Under the pieces are notes generated by a model. It had not been told where the DNA came from and did not search any database. It saw only the letters and a list, made by a program, of their open reading frames with translations. DNA of 64,000 nt from Kingdonia uniflora. Taxonomy: Eukaryota; Streptophyta; Magnoliopsida; Ranunculales; Circaeasteraceae. Below are positions 47,301 to 59,799 of this stretch, one piece after another. Positions within the stretch are counted from its first letter, which is position 1; every line of letters begins with the position of its first letter. The translations under genes were made by a program, and so were the position numbers. The stretch covers positions 62,001 to 126,000 of the forward strand of contig JACGCM010001798.1 of assembly GCA_014058105.1 (NCBI GenBank). The letters are read 5' to 3'.

Positions 47301-49241
47301 CTGGCAAGAATGTCCACTTGTTTTATTTTGGTCCCGGCTAGACCTGCCTGCTGCTTCTGGTTGTCCACTTGTTTTATTTTGGGCCCGGCTAGACCTGCCT
47401 GCTGCTTCTGGTTGTCCACTTGTTTTATTTTGAGCCCGGCTAGACCTGCCTGCTGCTTCTGGTGAACCATTATCACCATCTGTGAAGATGCCACTGCCAG
47501 TCATTTCCTTTGTTTTGGACCTCAAACACGATCTCCTGAAAAATTGCAAAATCACGATCATTGAAAGTAATTAAAATATAGATAGATAAAAACAATCCCT
47601 AACTACTCCATTCATTCAAACAAGCTATTTCTAAATCCTATGAGACTCTAGACAATAATATTTCTTACATGGGATTATTTAAATATGCAACTAATGAATT
47701 TAATAAGATACTGATCAAAATGATTCAGGAAACACGTCCCATAAGACCTCTTTCTTTAAGTAACTACCCGAGTTACGAAGCAATTTCTAAAGCAGTAATA
47801 CATACCAAACATCCCGTAAATCATTCATAAAGAAATAATATAGATTAGTACTAAATCATACATATGCATTAAAAAAATATTTATTTCTCAAGGGGGTATA
47901 GAGATTGAAGGAGGGGAAAATGTTATAGCACCATTGCATAGTTTATTGCAGAAGAAGTATATGCGTATGCAAGAGCAAATTCAACTAACTCCCACAAAAC
48001 CTCCTTAGCAATCTAGCTAGTTTAGGCTAGAAACACACTCCAAATAACTACTTAAGGTGACAATTTTTATGAAATTCGACCACATAAAATGTGAGAAACA
48101 TATGAAAAGAAGAAAGTCCAATATGTGCTCAACAGACTAAATTGCAACAGGACATCATTTGGAATGTTCTATAGTTGCCCAACAGCTACAAATGGTAAAA
48201 GGAAGGTGAAATTTATCAACATTACATTTTTCAATATCTACAAAATAATAATACCCCGAATTTTCTTTTTGAAAAAGTCAGCCTAGTATTGAATGTTCTC
48301 CCTTTCTAAGTTCTTTCAATTTTATATAAACATTTTCGATAATTTGTGAACTAGACATAATCATGAACTTAACGAATTCACATCAAAACTAATGGACTCT
48401 AAAGATTAAATACAGATGTGCAATCACTACTCAGATTCTGAAAAGATCCTTAGCTCATATGTTGGAAATGTAATGCTTGACGTGTCATGGTAAAACATTG
48501 GCACCAAATATCAAAAATAAAACTAAAGCACCATTAGGCAATGTTACCAACTGACACTTCAAAAACATTTGTGTAAGGTGGGTGATATATACTAGTTAAA
48601 GTTGGCTACACATGGTACGGTACCCACCACCATTGGGCATTATCTGTTTTCTCCGTTAATTCGCGGGCACTCTCAAACCAAAATTCTCCTTCAAATTTGC
48701 CTTCTCTAGATTCACGTCCAATCTATGGAATTAATAGTTAAATCCCACAACTATAAATCACTAACATTATGCGATTTTTGAATAAATTATCAGGAGCATA
48801 TGAGAAGTTTACAATGTAATGTATTATCTTCATTCTCGGCGCCCATTACAACCAAAACACGGAAAATCAATTTTCCACAAAACTAGCACGTCTAACAACT
48901 GAAGCCCTAATTAGGGCAAAATGTACTAATTACAACATTCATTAGATCTCTGACCTTGAAGACAATACATCCGCATCATCATTCATGAATTGCCCTCCAA
49001 ACAACACACTATTGGTTTTCCCAAATGGCTGAAATCAACACCACCACAATAAAATAAAAAACAAGATCAATTGAAGACCTAATTTGCACAAATTGAAATC
49101 GATTTACAGAAAAGAGGTATGTACCTGATGCATTCGATGTGATGGACGTGGTGATGGGGTTTCGGAATCTTGAGGAAATGAGGGAGAATTGATTGTTGTT
49201 GTTGGTGATTGAGATTTGTTTCGAGGGCTCTGGGACTCCAT
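44396..49241 (-). CDS. DUF4057 family protein
   Basis: Five exons (49241-49125, 49028-48955, 47535-47301, 47199-47014, 44611-44396) join in phase to 275 aa. The plant family DUF4057 has no established biochemical role. Conserved blocks are present in order: NSVLFGGQF, KEMTGSGIF, SSQISFN, DTKCEKLRRDGISSPIPEIP, VNDIFKGAPHPGSADRQLS and the C-terminal SRQPPGGDSSISLG. The RxPPGG end resembles the HN1/Jupiter microtubule-associated motif. The N-terminal 39 residues (Ser/Pro-rich) replace the usual longer leader, so the protein is shorter than typical members. Exon 3 carries three perfect-length 17-residue repeats. The gene has a 2.4-kb last intron with a foldback element, and a tRNA-Lys gene 114 bp upstream of its start codon. 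Confidence 0.85.
44691..45428. mobile_element. Possible LTR-like or inverted-repeat insertion
   Basis: The ends read CCGTGTGATGT (44691-44701) and ACATCACACGG (45418-45428), an exact 11-bp inverted pair. Inside is a TATA-like CTTATAAAAGAGAG near 44906. It looks like a promoter-bearing insertion, but no target duplication is evident, and an 11-bp inverted match over this distance could arise by chance. Confidence 0.3.
45497..45842. mobile_element. Foldback MITE in the DUF4057 intron
   Basis: Arms at about 45497-45601 and 45757-45842 are imperfect inverted copies: the left contains CTGCAAGTAAAA... and ...TTCAACTTTTACTGATG, and the right reads back as CATCAGTAAAAGTTGA... to ...TTTTACTTGCAG. Arms of about 75-95 bp around a 155-base loop would form a long hairpin in RNA. 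There is no coding capacity. The family is not identified. Confidence 0.65.
47311..47463 (-). repeat. Triple 51-bp tandem repeat inside DUF4057 exon 3
   Basis: Copies start at 47311, 47362 and 47413 with a period of exactly 51 bp, so the frame is kept. Each encodes the unit QPEAAGRSSRAQNKTSG, with one Ala/Asp change. Near identity of the copies points to recent expansion. Confidence 0.93.
47536..48954 (-). other. Intron 2 of the DUF4057 gene
   Basis: A 1.42-kb AT-rich intron with donor AAG|GTCAGAG and acceptor TTTTTCAG. No gene or transposon is recognised. Confidence 0.7.
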
Positions 49242-49343
49242 TTTTATTTATTATTTCTCTCTCTTGTACGCGCGAATGATGTTGAGTTTCGAAATTAAAA
49301 ATAAATAATTGAGATCTGATTCTGATTGTTTGTTTATAGAGAC

Positions 49344-49348
49344 AAAAA
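49344..49348 (-). terminator. Pol III T-run terminator of tRNA-Lys
   Basis: Five T residues on the minus strand begin seven bases past the tRNA 3' end. Confidence 0.75.
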
Positions 49349-49355
49349 TGATGGT

Positions 49356-49428
49356 CGCCCACCGTGGGGCTCGAACCCACGACCACAAGGTTAAGAGCCT
49401 TGCGCTCTACCAACTGAGCTAGACGGGC
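49356..49428 (-). tRNA. tRNA-Lys (anticodon CTT)
   Basis: On the minus strand a 73-nt cloverleaf starts GCCCGTCTAGCTCAGTTGG. Acceptor GCCCGTC pairs with GGTGGGC using two G-U pairs. The anticodon stem GCAAGG..CCTTG encloses CTCTTAA, giving anticodon CTT. The B box is GGTTCGAGCCC and there is no intron. It sits 114 bp upstream of the DUF4057 start codon on the same strand. Confidence 0.97.
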
Positions 49429-52400
49429 TTATTGGATGGTGCTCTTGAAGGAAAGTTCAAATTCATGATTTTATCACTTGGAGAAAATCACTTAGCAGCT
49501 GTGGAACTACTCCAATGGTGTGAAGTTTTATTTGGCGGGGAGAGGGAGAGTAAAAGTTTGGGTCTCAAGTGACTTGAAAAGTAAGACTTGACTCACTGTT
49601 GGAGATGCTAAACAAAATGCTTCCTTTGGGGTTGCACATGATAGTGAAAACACAAGCTTCTCAAAACAGAAAGTTGTTAATGTTATACTAGCATAATAAC
49701 TTACAATCCATCACGCGATCAAGAAGAAACTCGATTAGTTATGTATTTGTAAATGACAAAGTTCAAATCTGAGCAACATAAGGCCTGCAAGACTTGGTGT
49801 AAGGTTCTCATAGTCATAGAGATAGCCCTAGAGATGGACGCTAATTCTACAGGCAGCTCGTTACTCAAGCCCATGGCGAAAAATGGAAATAGCTAAGCTG
49901 CTAAGGGAAGGGGTCTTTCAATTGTATCCATTCTCCAAAACACTCCAATGATGATATGGATTTGTTCAAATACGAGTTTCTTATTGATGGTATGTTTTGT
50001 TTGTTTAGCCCTTAGCTGAAATCTTTTCTTCTTTCCGCTTTGGAGATAGTTTTTTTTTTTTTGGCTTTATGATTCTTAATTCATAGTTAAGAGAGGAAAG
50101 CTCTTGTGAAGTATACACATAGTGAGAGAAAAAGAACTGATATTGTTTGTTGGTGAAGTGGGGGATATAGTAAAGGTCTTTCTGGAAAGATTATGCTTTA
50201 AAAATGGATTACGTTCACCACCCAAATCTTTGCTTTAGTATAGGTGCTTAAAGTGAAGGATGTTTTTGCTATTTTGATACCAAGTTCTTAGATTATACTA
50301 TTGACTTTCAACTTAGCCTTTGAGAATCATCAAAGGCTAATAATCGTGTTCATGAAAGGCTAAATGTGAATAGTTTTGTGGAATTTCTACAAATTTACTC
50401 TGGTTATCGAACCTTTTCTTTTTAAGTTTATAAATAAACGATTGCAATTTTTTCAAGCATGCAGTTTTGTTTTCTTAGAGTGTCTCGTGGTTTAAGCCGA
50501 TCTTCTCATAGAAAAGGGTAATATTCTTTCTTTAAAAATGATTCCTACAAGCTAAACATATAGTCATTTTATTCAAAGAAGGTAAAATAATGTACCCCGG
50601 ACTTCTATAATCCAATAAATGCTATTCTTTTTTCCCTTCTTCATACTAGAATTTTGAAGATTAGGCTTTTAATTCTTTGGGGATCTTGAGAAGGCATGCC
50701 ATACTTTAAGTGGCATTGCTACGAAAGATTAATATTCTAAAATGATTGATTTTGATTTGTCATTTGATTGTGGTTAACACGTCGGTTTGGAAAATGAAGC
50801 ATATAAGGCTTATCTCCTATTTCATTTACACTAATCTTGACTTTCTCATACAAAATCATGGACACCCAAACACCACAATGAGGTTGTCTATGAACTTTCA
50901 ACTAAATATCTTAGACCATAAAAAGTTATCACTAATGCTGAATCATGGAATTATATATGAATAAATAAACTTTAAACTTATGACCATATGTTTCATAAGT
51001 TACTAACTCGCAAAATGAAGTTTAGTAGACATGAGATATTCGATGTACCGCACGAGTTCGAGGAGAGTAATCAGGAAAAGGGGTTAACCGTCGACAACTT
51101 AGATAAAAGCTTGTAAGCAATACTTGCAAGTTCTCCATAGTGTTTTCTATAATGTGATTAGGACAGTTAAGAATTTTGAAGCTGACAGATTATGAAACAT
51201 ATATAGTTTTAAACATATTTAACCTTAGTCTAGTCCTAGTCATATATTTTGTATGGACCAACATACAAAGGGTTTTATATCTCATGGTGTTTCTTACTTC
51301 TTAGTAAGTGACTAACGAAGAGTTGGAGCGAAAGAATTCAAAATCCTCGAGTCCACGAGGGAAATAAACACTTTGTTGGTTAAACAAAGGAAAATGATTA
51401 AGAAAATAAAAGATAACTTTGGTAATTTGATTGATAATGATTCATTTTTCTCTTATATGTGAGCTTAGCCTTTTTATAGGCTTACAAGTTACAACCATAA
51501 ATCAATTTGAAGAACATTAAAGACAGAGGTATAAAACTCTTCATATACCTCATTAAATACCACTATTCACTTAAAAACCATTAAACCATTATTTATTTGG
51601 AGTTACTACCCTTTTAACTTCAACGACTCTTGGCATTTTGGTGGATCGGGTTTGTACTCAGGCTTGCTCGACTAATCTATTTTTTTCTAACACATAACGA
51701 GCTCCTACATCAGTGACAATGTCTATGGTTTTGAATGAAAGTCAAGATTAGTGTGATAAAGAGATAGGATTAACACCCAAGCACACATTAAGTTCGAAAT
51801 GAGAGTCAAGATTAGTGTCATAAATTAAGAGATAGGATTAACACCCAAGCACACAATAAGTTTGATTTGAAATTCTGACGTGTTAACCACAATTGAGTCT
51901 CCAATTACGGCGTGGCATTCATGTAACCTTTCCATCAATAAAAAAAAACCCTTAAAATCGGAATCAAAATCCTCTATGAAAATATATCTAACTCTTATAA
52001 TAATTCATTAAAGTAGAGCATGCATGCATGCCTTCTCAAGATCCTCATGGATCAAATCCTTGTTTATACCTTTAGTTCTAAAGCCAAATGTCCCTTGACT
52101 TCAGATATACAAAATAGAAGTGTTACATATTTTTGAACTTGTTAAACATAGTTTTATCTTGATTTGGCCTTCGTTGGACTGTCCTTCGAAGCAGTGTCAC
52201 CTTACGACCATCACCTTGCAGCGACATACTATTGTGGTTGGATTATGTTTTTCCCACAAACAATTAAACTGGGTGGTCTCACGACCCGTCTGAAATAGTA
52301 CATCCTGGGGTCTATGTGCACCCTTCTTCAGCACATTAAGGTAATGGGGATATAAGGAAAGTAAATTATGTTATACTTTAATCCTTGTTCTATGATACTT

Positions 52401-52750
52401 AACCGTGAGCTCTCAGTCCACGAAGGCAACTACGGTGTAAACGATTTTTTACAGTAGAATTATGTTTCTCTTTTGCTTCATTTTTCTCACTTCGGGTCCA
52501 TAGATCATTATAATGCCACCAACAATTATTCAATGTTTTTCAATAACACTTTGTTTTATTAGTGCTCACTAATAGACAACTAACTAGGCTTCCATGATTC
52601 TCCAAATTTGATTTAATAGTCAAATATATTCAAGTTAATTTCAATGAATCCTTCACTTCAAGCACTTAGATATAATAATCAAAAACAAAGATTTGTATGT
52701 CTGATTTTATCCCATTTTTTAACATAAAGTTTATTCCTTCCTAAAACCTC
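49429..52750. other. Intergenic, 3.3 kb
   Basis: No convincing gene. 51300-51650 looks LTR-like on the minus strand (GCCTATAAAAAGGC near 51470). A tandem pair of about 65-70 bp units (GTCAAGATTAGTGT ... AACACCCAAGCACACA) lies at 51732-51864. The last few hundred bases are the promoter of the C2-domain gene. Confidence 0.5.
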
Positions 52751-52758
52751 TATATATA
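52751..52758 (+). promoter_or_regulatory. TATA box of the C2-domain gene
   Basis: TATATATA, 58 bp upstream of the start codon, in a CT-rich context. The spacing suits a short 5' UTR of about 30 nt. Confidence 0.6.
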
Positions 52759-52815
52759 CCCCCATTTATAACTTCAAAACCACTCCTAGAAAACAATCTC
52801 AATATTTCTCTCACA

Positions 52816-53418
52816 ATGAGTACATCTCAAGACTTGTCTCCACTAAACTGCGAGCTAAGAATCATCAGGGCGAGAAACCTCGATTTTATTTCAAGGGGAA
52901 AGCTCTTTGTTAGATATTATCTCCAAAGTGGAAACAACAAAAGAGTACGGCTAAGCACCCGGGAAATACCATCAACAAGTGAACCGTATTGGAATGAATC
53001 CATTTCGTTGGAATGTTTTGGAGGTAAAGAAGCCTTGGATAAACTTAAGCACCAAAGCGTGGTTTTCGAGCTTAGATGGAGAAACGCAAAACCAACAATA
53101 TTTGGGACGGTTTCCAAGTCTAAGCTTCTTGTAAGTGCAGAAATGGCGTGGAAAGAAGTGTTAGAGTCTAGTGAGTTGTCGGTAGAGAAATGGGTTACTA
53201 CTAAAGTGTGGCCTAGTCGAAGCATATTGGAAGGTCTTAAACCACCTGCCGTGCAAATTGGGATGAAGGTTTCAGTGCCAGGAACACTGCTTGAATTGCC
53301 CAAAAGAAGGAAAGACGTAAGTTTGACGCATTGGAACAAGTGTGGGTGCAAAAATGGGGAATGTAACGGTAGAGACGAGGATATTTTTGCACTCGCAGCG
53401 GTCTTGGTCTTGGTGTAG
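52816..53418 (+). CDS. C2-domain (CaLB-type) protein
   Basis: A single-exon 200-aa protein. Residues about 10-130 form a C2 beta-sandwich: LNCELRIIRARNLDFIS (strand 1 and first loop), LFVRYYLQSGNNKRVRLSTR, PYWNESISLECFG and VVFELRWRNA. C2 domains bind phospholipids, often with calcium. Here the first loop has one Asp and few other acidic residues, so calcium binding may be weak or absent. The C-terminus has a Cys-rich CGCKNGEC and ends in a hydrophobic run FALAAVLVLV. It resembles the small plant C2 proteins annotated as calcium-dependent lipid-binding family. The role is unknown. A clear TATA box lies upstream. Confidence 0.87.
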   Translation: MSTSQDLSPLNCELRIIRARNLDFISRGKLFVRYYLQSGNNKRVRLSTREIPSTSEPYWNESISLECFGGKEALDKLKHQSVVFELRWRNAKPTIFGTVSKSKLLVSAEMAWKEVLESSELSVEKWVTTKVWPSRSILEGLKPPAVQIGMKVSVPGTLLELPKRRKDVSLTHWNKCGCKNGECNGRDEDIFALAAVLVLV

Positions 53419-54514
53419 GAACAACTTGAGATTTAGACTTACTGGACTGGTTCCATTACTTGTTTAAATTTTTCTTTTGAAAGTGAAAATGAAGGGATGC
53501 ATTATGAATTTATTTGTTGTCTTCCTTCACAGCTCTCCTTGGCCTATTTTTTTTTTTTTTTTCCAGTTTTTTTCTTCTTATTTTTCAACATCCGATATTC
53601 GTTCAAAATCTTAAAAGGCTATAGGACTTCAGACATATATCAAACATAAGATGAAACAACAGAAGACTTAAAAACAAAACAGAGGATTAATTTATGGGAA
53701 AAGAAGAGCGGGAACAAGCGAGAAAAGGAAGAACAAAGGAAATAGAACACAATCCTCATCAGAAAAGAAAAATAACAGGAAGGCAGAGTGAAAAAAAACA
53801 AAAAACAAAAAAAAACCCGTAAGACTCGAGAGTGGTTTTCGCCACCAAGTCAAACCCAAATGAACAAAGCATAGGGATCAATTTGGTCTCATACTCTCAT
53901 TAGAGAGTATAAGGAGACATCAATCATCATCAAATAACTACATTGACACCGTATATTCACATGGGATATCAACGAATTGTGGTTTGAGCAAGAAATCTGA
54001 ATTTTCTTGAACTATCCTACTTCAGAAGCATAATAATGCTGTCAAACTGCCAAAATACTGCCTTATTCACAGCAATAAACTCAAATCCATGCAAGCTTTA
54101 CACACTTTACAAAGTAAATAATTGAATGCAAAGAAAGAAACATTATCTTGGCTTCTTCACATGAAACAAGTTTATCTTTAACACAATACAATCAAAACCC
54201 ACAAGGGGTCATATGTACACAACCTTTTAAAATCACTCAAAAATGACCTATCAAGTCCTCCCAAGGATTCTCTTTACTCTCCTTTTCACCAGCTTAATAC
54301 CGGGGCAAGTCCATGAAAATAACCAAACAAACAAATTATATAGTACACAATTTAACTTCAAACACAAGAGTTACATAAGGGTAGCTGAAGTATCGATGCT
54401 TAAAAACAGTGACAAACCAATGCAAATCCTCAAGATTTACGCTTTTCGCAGCACAATATGGATGCACGTCTACATAAGGGAAAGCTGAAGTTGATACATT
54501 TGAATCACGCAGAA
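53419..54514. other. Convergent 3' region of the C2 and ARM/TPR genes
   Basis: Homopolymer-rich (T-run 53549-53562, A-runs near 53800). No gene is seen. An open frame at 54243-54488 begins with a hydrophobic stretch but overlaps no known pattern. Confidence 0.5.
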
Positions 54515-54561
54515 TCAGGTTTCCTCTTCAGCAAGCTGCACACTATATCCATGCTTCAGAT

Positions 54562-56170
54562 CTGTCAAGTTTACAGTTTAAGTGTTGATTCAGTAATAGT
54601 AAAACATTGAAGGATAGTTACTGTAGAACATGGAAAAATAAGTATGAAGTTACTTATTGTTTTATAGTATAAAAGAGTCATATAATAAGGACCATATTCC
54701 TCTTCACGAATAACGACCAATTTTTTTTTTCTTTTTTTCTTTTTGAAGTAGAGCTGAGGTATAGGAACTCCCTCTGTCTATTTGCAACCAAGGATTGTTG
54801 TCTCACATCAGAGTAAGATCTATTTACGTACTAGTATATCATCTTCATAACTTGACTTAAATTTTGCATCTGCAAACAAGCTATCCTTGTTGTACTCAAA
54901 TCACCTAACTGAGCAAAGTACAAGTGTAAAAGTTATAGCGCAGTATGGAATTATCAATCAAGTGTGCAACAGTTTGTGTTTGGGGTATTAAGTCCAGCTA
55001 TTACATATACAGGAAGAATTCTTTCAAAACATGTAACACTTGTTGATCTTTCCTACACTACATTGACATTCACTTGCGAAAAGGGATGAATAGGCGGAGG
55101 GGACAATTAGAAAATAGACATGAGTAAACACATATGCCTTAGGTTCAAAGTAAAGTTCGATTTCTTAGGTCCAATATTCGGTAAAGGTCTAGACGAGGAT
55201 GCCGATGACTGGAATTGGTCCAATCTGAACTTGCCAAATTAAAAAAATACGTTCTACAAGAAAAAGTAGTATTTTTCTTGTAACATTTTTTGGATAGACA
55301 AAACAATATTTTCCGATTTTCTATCTCCCGCTGAGACCCATCCACCTAGATGACACCTGATCACATTTCAGCGGCTTTTCCAACAACAACCACTGATAGT
55401 GTATTCAGAAGAAATATGGTGTAACACAATTAGAGTCTTCTATTAGGCCACACGGGTATCTAGCCTCCCTCCCTCACTGCAACATGGTGTTTTGCAACCC
55501 TAATAACTCTGAAGCTCTCTTCTGTTTTTCCATTTTTTTATTTTTTTTTTCCCCTTTTTATTTTTGTATTATTCTTAAATCAGCTAGTTTGAGGGACATT
55601 TTTCTGTTGAAAGTTGAAATTTGAGGGATAAAAGTCAACCCTTTACATTTGTATGAAGGTGTAACTCCATTAGTTTATGTTCAAAGATGCTGTGGGCAAT
55701 CAACGTTTTCCAGAGTTGATCAATATATATTATCTGATGATCATTTTTTTATCAAGGAGATGCAGCCTTCATCAATGTGTGATGAAAAGCAACAATAACC
55801 ATCCGAGTAACAATTGCATAGGAACAGGATTTGTGAAAGGGAATGGCAATATCTGCATGGTGGTGTGTGCAATGCATTCCAGATTCAAACTCTTGTGGTC
55901 GTCCATTTCACCCTTGATCATCCTACTAATATTGCTTATGGGCCAAGTAAACTTGGTGTACACATGTCCATTGGTTAAATGACATATATCTTACTGAAGT
56001 GGAGGTCTAATTTTTACAGTATAATGGGACTCAAACGCCAAAGTATTACCAATAATTGAGCGCCAGAATAGGAGTGTAGTCAAAAGTTGCAACTGGGAGG
56101 TTAAACTCTCATAGATAAGGTAATGGAGGTCAAACTTAATATCCAAAATTGAAATTTCAAATAAGCATAC
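54562..56170 (-). other. Intron 2 of the ARM/TPR gene
   Basis: A 1.6-kb intron with donor AAAG|GTATGC and acceptor CTTGACAG. It contains several T-runs (54721-54745, 55530-55562). No gene is recognised. Confidence 0.7.
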
Positions 56171-57037
56171 CTTTTGAAGTTGGCTTCTTGTACTTATTAC
56201 TCCTTCCGTTCTCGATTTTTGAACCACCATTATCCTCACCAATCTCTGCCCTTCCATCATTTTCTACGTCGCTTTCACTTGCAGTCTCCCACTCAGAATC
56301 ATCAGCATTTTGGTTGTAGATGTCATCGATCTCACCCTCACAATGAACAGTTCCGTGTTTAATGGCTGCGTCTCTAAATAACCAAGCTGCACGCATTTGT
56401 TTCTTGACTAAATGCTCAGCATAGTCAGGAACCTTGTTTTGCTTCAAAGAAAGGTCCGGATCGTTTGACTGGGAACACTCATTAATGAACAAAATACCAT
56501 CCAACAAGCTTTCCTTGGCTAATCCAAGCATATCGTAAGCCTGAGCTCTTCTCCAGAGGCTCTTAGCGTGACGGTTAAGAGGGTTATGGATGCAGAGTGC
56601 ACGCGTAGCATCACTAATGGCTGCCAAGGGTTGCTGTAAAAGGAGATAACATTGAGCTCGATTACTATATAGAACCACTCTCTCCTTTTTTGACCTCATC
56701 GGACATAATGCCAATGCTTCCGAGTACTTTGATGTTGCTCCTGATATATTTCCTGATGAAAACAAAGAATTTCCTTCAAGCTTGACAACTAGGGCTGCTG
56801 CTTGTTTGATCTGGAGATCCTCCTTGGGCATACTTTTTTCCCATTTCAGTCTCTGTCTAGAATTTAGTAACTCGTCAATTTGTTCCTTTGTGTGACTACT
56901 GAGAGAGTTACGTCCAGACCCTTGTGATTGGACACATTCTTGAAGAACATTAACTATAGAATCCCCAAGCTTTTTGTGATCCCCAATGCCGAGATTTCGG
57001 CAAGGTCTATTAGTGCAGGCGCAACTTTATCAATAAC

Positions 57038-59799
57038 CTGTGAAATGAAATATGATGCATGTTATGTTATTAATTATCGAGCAGAAGAATCTGTAAGTAT
57101 TATAAGAACTTCATTGAATCAATAAACAGGCACTATCATGCTTGTACATGTAACCACTTTAATGGAACAGCGTACATCTTGGGGCAAGTTTCATCCCAAC
57201 TACAAAGAATGCCAGCAGGACAGATCAATCATGATTTGTTGATCCCCAGGTAGACTTCCTTTAAGGCTGACATTTGCTAACACCTTCACTGGTAAGATAT
57301 CACTCTCATGGCACAGAAAACATGAACCCCTTCGACCGCCCACATACACGATCAAATTGGGCCACTATCAAGTGTACGCTAAGATGGCCAAGACATTATA
57401 TGAAACAACAGGCCAATGATTCTTAATTACGGAAACAGATACACGCATGGATGGATACTTACACGGAAGCACGGGTTAAAGACTTAAAGTACAGTCTCCC
57501 AGAGAATAGACATTATATTAATACCATGAAGTGTTCAGAATTTATTAGTCTGACTATCCTCTTTACATTTATATGAAAGTAAACCCAATGAAACATTATA
57601 CTACCTAAATTTTGTGGTATCAAAATACACATCATGAATTTTAAACTGAAGAATCGCACAGTTGTTTGTCTTTGATTTTCCATCAGTACAGAAAATGTTA
57701 AGTAAGATAATTCTGGTGAAAGAAGACTTGCATGAAGAATCGGAGAAAAGTGAAGTAACAAAAGTAAAAATGAGGAAAAATTGAAAAAGAACCACAGTAT
57801 CTTGAGTGATACAGTCGTATAGCTCGAGGCATATTGTCAGTTCAAACTATTCCAGATCTGTTCAACTTTGAACATATTAGTCAGGATTGGACCAATGGAG
57901 AAAGGATAAAACTAAGGTTGAAATGAATATGGATCTACAACTATGCAATTGTTATTTGGGTTTTTTACCATTTGCAATTGCAAGATTTTGTGGGCTATTC
58001 AATTTGTGGAAATTTCTAACCTATTACAAGACTAGCAAGAGTCTAAAATAAAGCAAAAGATAGAAACTGATCTCTTATAGAAAGATTTATATGAAATCAG
58101 ACTACTAAAAGAGAATTTCTCTAGGAAGACATATTTGGCCTCTCAATTGTATGTGATGGTGATGGTTGACACCATTCACGGAGAAGAAGATGATTCATAG
58201 AGCTTGAGAGATCGTAAAGAAGACTTGGATGGCATGACTAGGATTATAAAGCAAATGTTTTGCGCATAAAGATAGAGAGGAGAGAGCTTTTGTGAAAAAC
58301 CAAGTGATTGTTACCCAATTATTTTTTTGTATGGAATTTTTTTTCCACAAGGATGTAGCCTTTCAGGGCAAACCAAGTAGATCATGTCAATGCGTGTTGC
58401 GATGTGAATGTGACTAGGACTAGCAATACGCAACATGAATCTTGCGACCCCAATGTGAAATGTTGCATTACATTAGGTGAAAAACTGCATATATCAATGT
58501 ATGCACCCACCAAGTATATAGTTATTAATCAAATCTGGGTTGGGGTTTGGATTTATGCTTAATCAAGATTTAATCATTTCCGTGTTATACTGATGGTATC
58601 TAAGTTTCGCATTAAATCGAGATGTAATATTTTCTGAGTTATGGGCTTCCGAATGAGTTTTCTTAATCGAGTTTTGAATTTTGTGGCTTATCTCATATGA
58701 GTTTTCATAAGCGAGGTTATAGCCTTACATATATTTTGTAATCATGTTTTGGGGTTTGACAAATCTCTTCGCTGACTTTTAAGTTTAATTTCTCCCATAA
58801 CTTCTCATTAAACTTTGGACAACAAAATGCGAGCTATTGCAGTAAATTGCGTTACTACGCATCAAGGACATTGCAAGGTGTGTTGCATTGCACCCAAGTG
58901 TAGCATCAGTCCCATCAGTAGCAATTGCGCTCACAACACTCGCATTAAACTATCCTTTCATGTGTAGTGCAACATTCTTTGTTGATTATCGGTAGTTCAT
59001 CCCCATTATTTGGATGTTATTTGAATCCCTAATCCATTGGGCATAACTATAGGTTAAATATTGTGTCGGGTCTCCAAGGTTTACGTGCACAGAAAATGTA
59101 ATATCCTCACCGTCTCTATTATTAGCTTGATTTATGTCTTTAAAACTCATAACCCTTGCCTTGTCAGCCTTGGTAGTGAGGTTGCTCTGGTAAGAACTTT
59201 AATATTTTGATTTGTTAGCCTTATAGTTGAAGCTTGTGGTGGCAATTTGTTCATGGTGTACTCAGTCTCTTGTCTAGATTCCACCACTAGCCTGAGACAT
59301 AATTCTTTAGCCTTTCAATCAGCACACGTGAGCTGCGCCAAAGTAGTAGGTGTAAGTAAGTTAAGATGGCAATTCAATTTGTTCGGCTAGAGTTATGCAT
59401 CTATACTGAATGCCTTTCATATGTGGTTTTTTTTTATAATTTGAAAACATTCCTAGATAGTTCATTCCCTTCTATCGTCTCTCCAGTCCCTCTGCTCCTA
59501 ATTGGGCTCCAATGGCTAAATAAAATTTGATTGGAATTGTCAAAAGAGGCTCTGTGCGGACTAGGTCTAATAGTTTTTCTTGTGGCAACCATAAATGTGC
59601 TAGTTACTTGTTTACGCTTCTCCTGATTCTTACGTTCTAGGAATTCAATATTGGGAGTCTTGCTGTAGTCATTTTATGAGCAGATCAATATTAAACTATA
59701 CAAAATCACTATAATCCAAGGAAAAGTCAGCACCCAAGCAGTAAAATTAAAAGCTACTTGAGAAAAAGTTAGAAAACGGTAAGTACTAGAGACTATTAC
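57038..59799 (-). other. Intron 1 of the ARM/TPR coding region
   Basis: A 2.76-kb intron with donor AAG|GTAATAG and acceptor TTTCACAG. AT-rich, with no recognised gene or transposon. An extra exon cannot be excluded, but the flanking exons join in phase without one. Confidence 0.65.

Noticed and set aside
47189..47494. Repeat-rich frame QKQQAGLAG in the 51-bp repeat
   Set aside because: It is the out-of-phase shadow of DUF4057 exon 3; a 51-bp period keeps all frames open.
49009..49413. 134-aa open frame beginning in the tRNA-Lys gene
   Set aside because: It is a different frame over the tRNA and DUF4057 exon 1; the exon 1 frame from 49241 splices correctly to conserved DUF4057 sequence.
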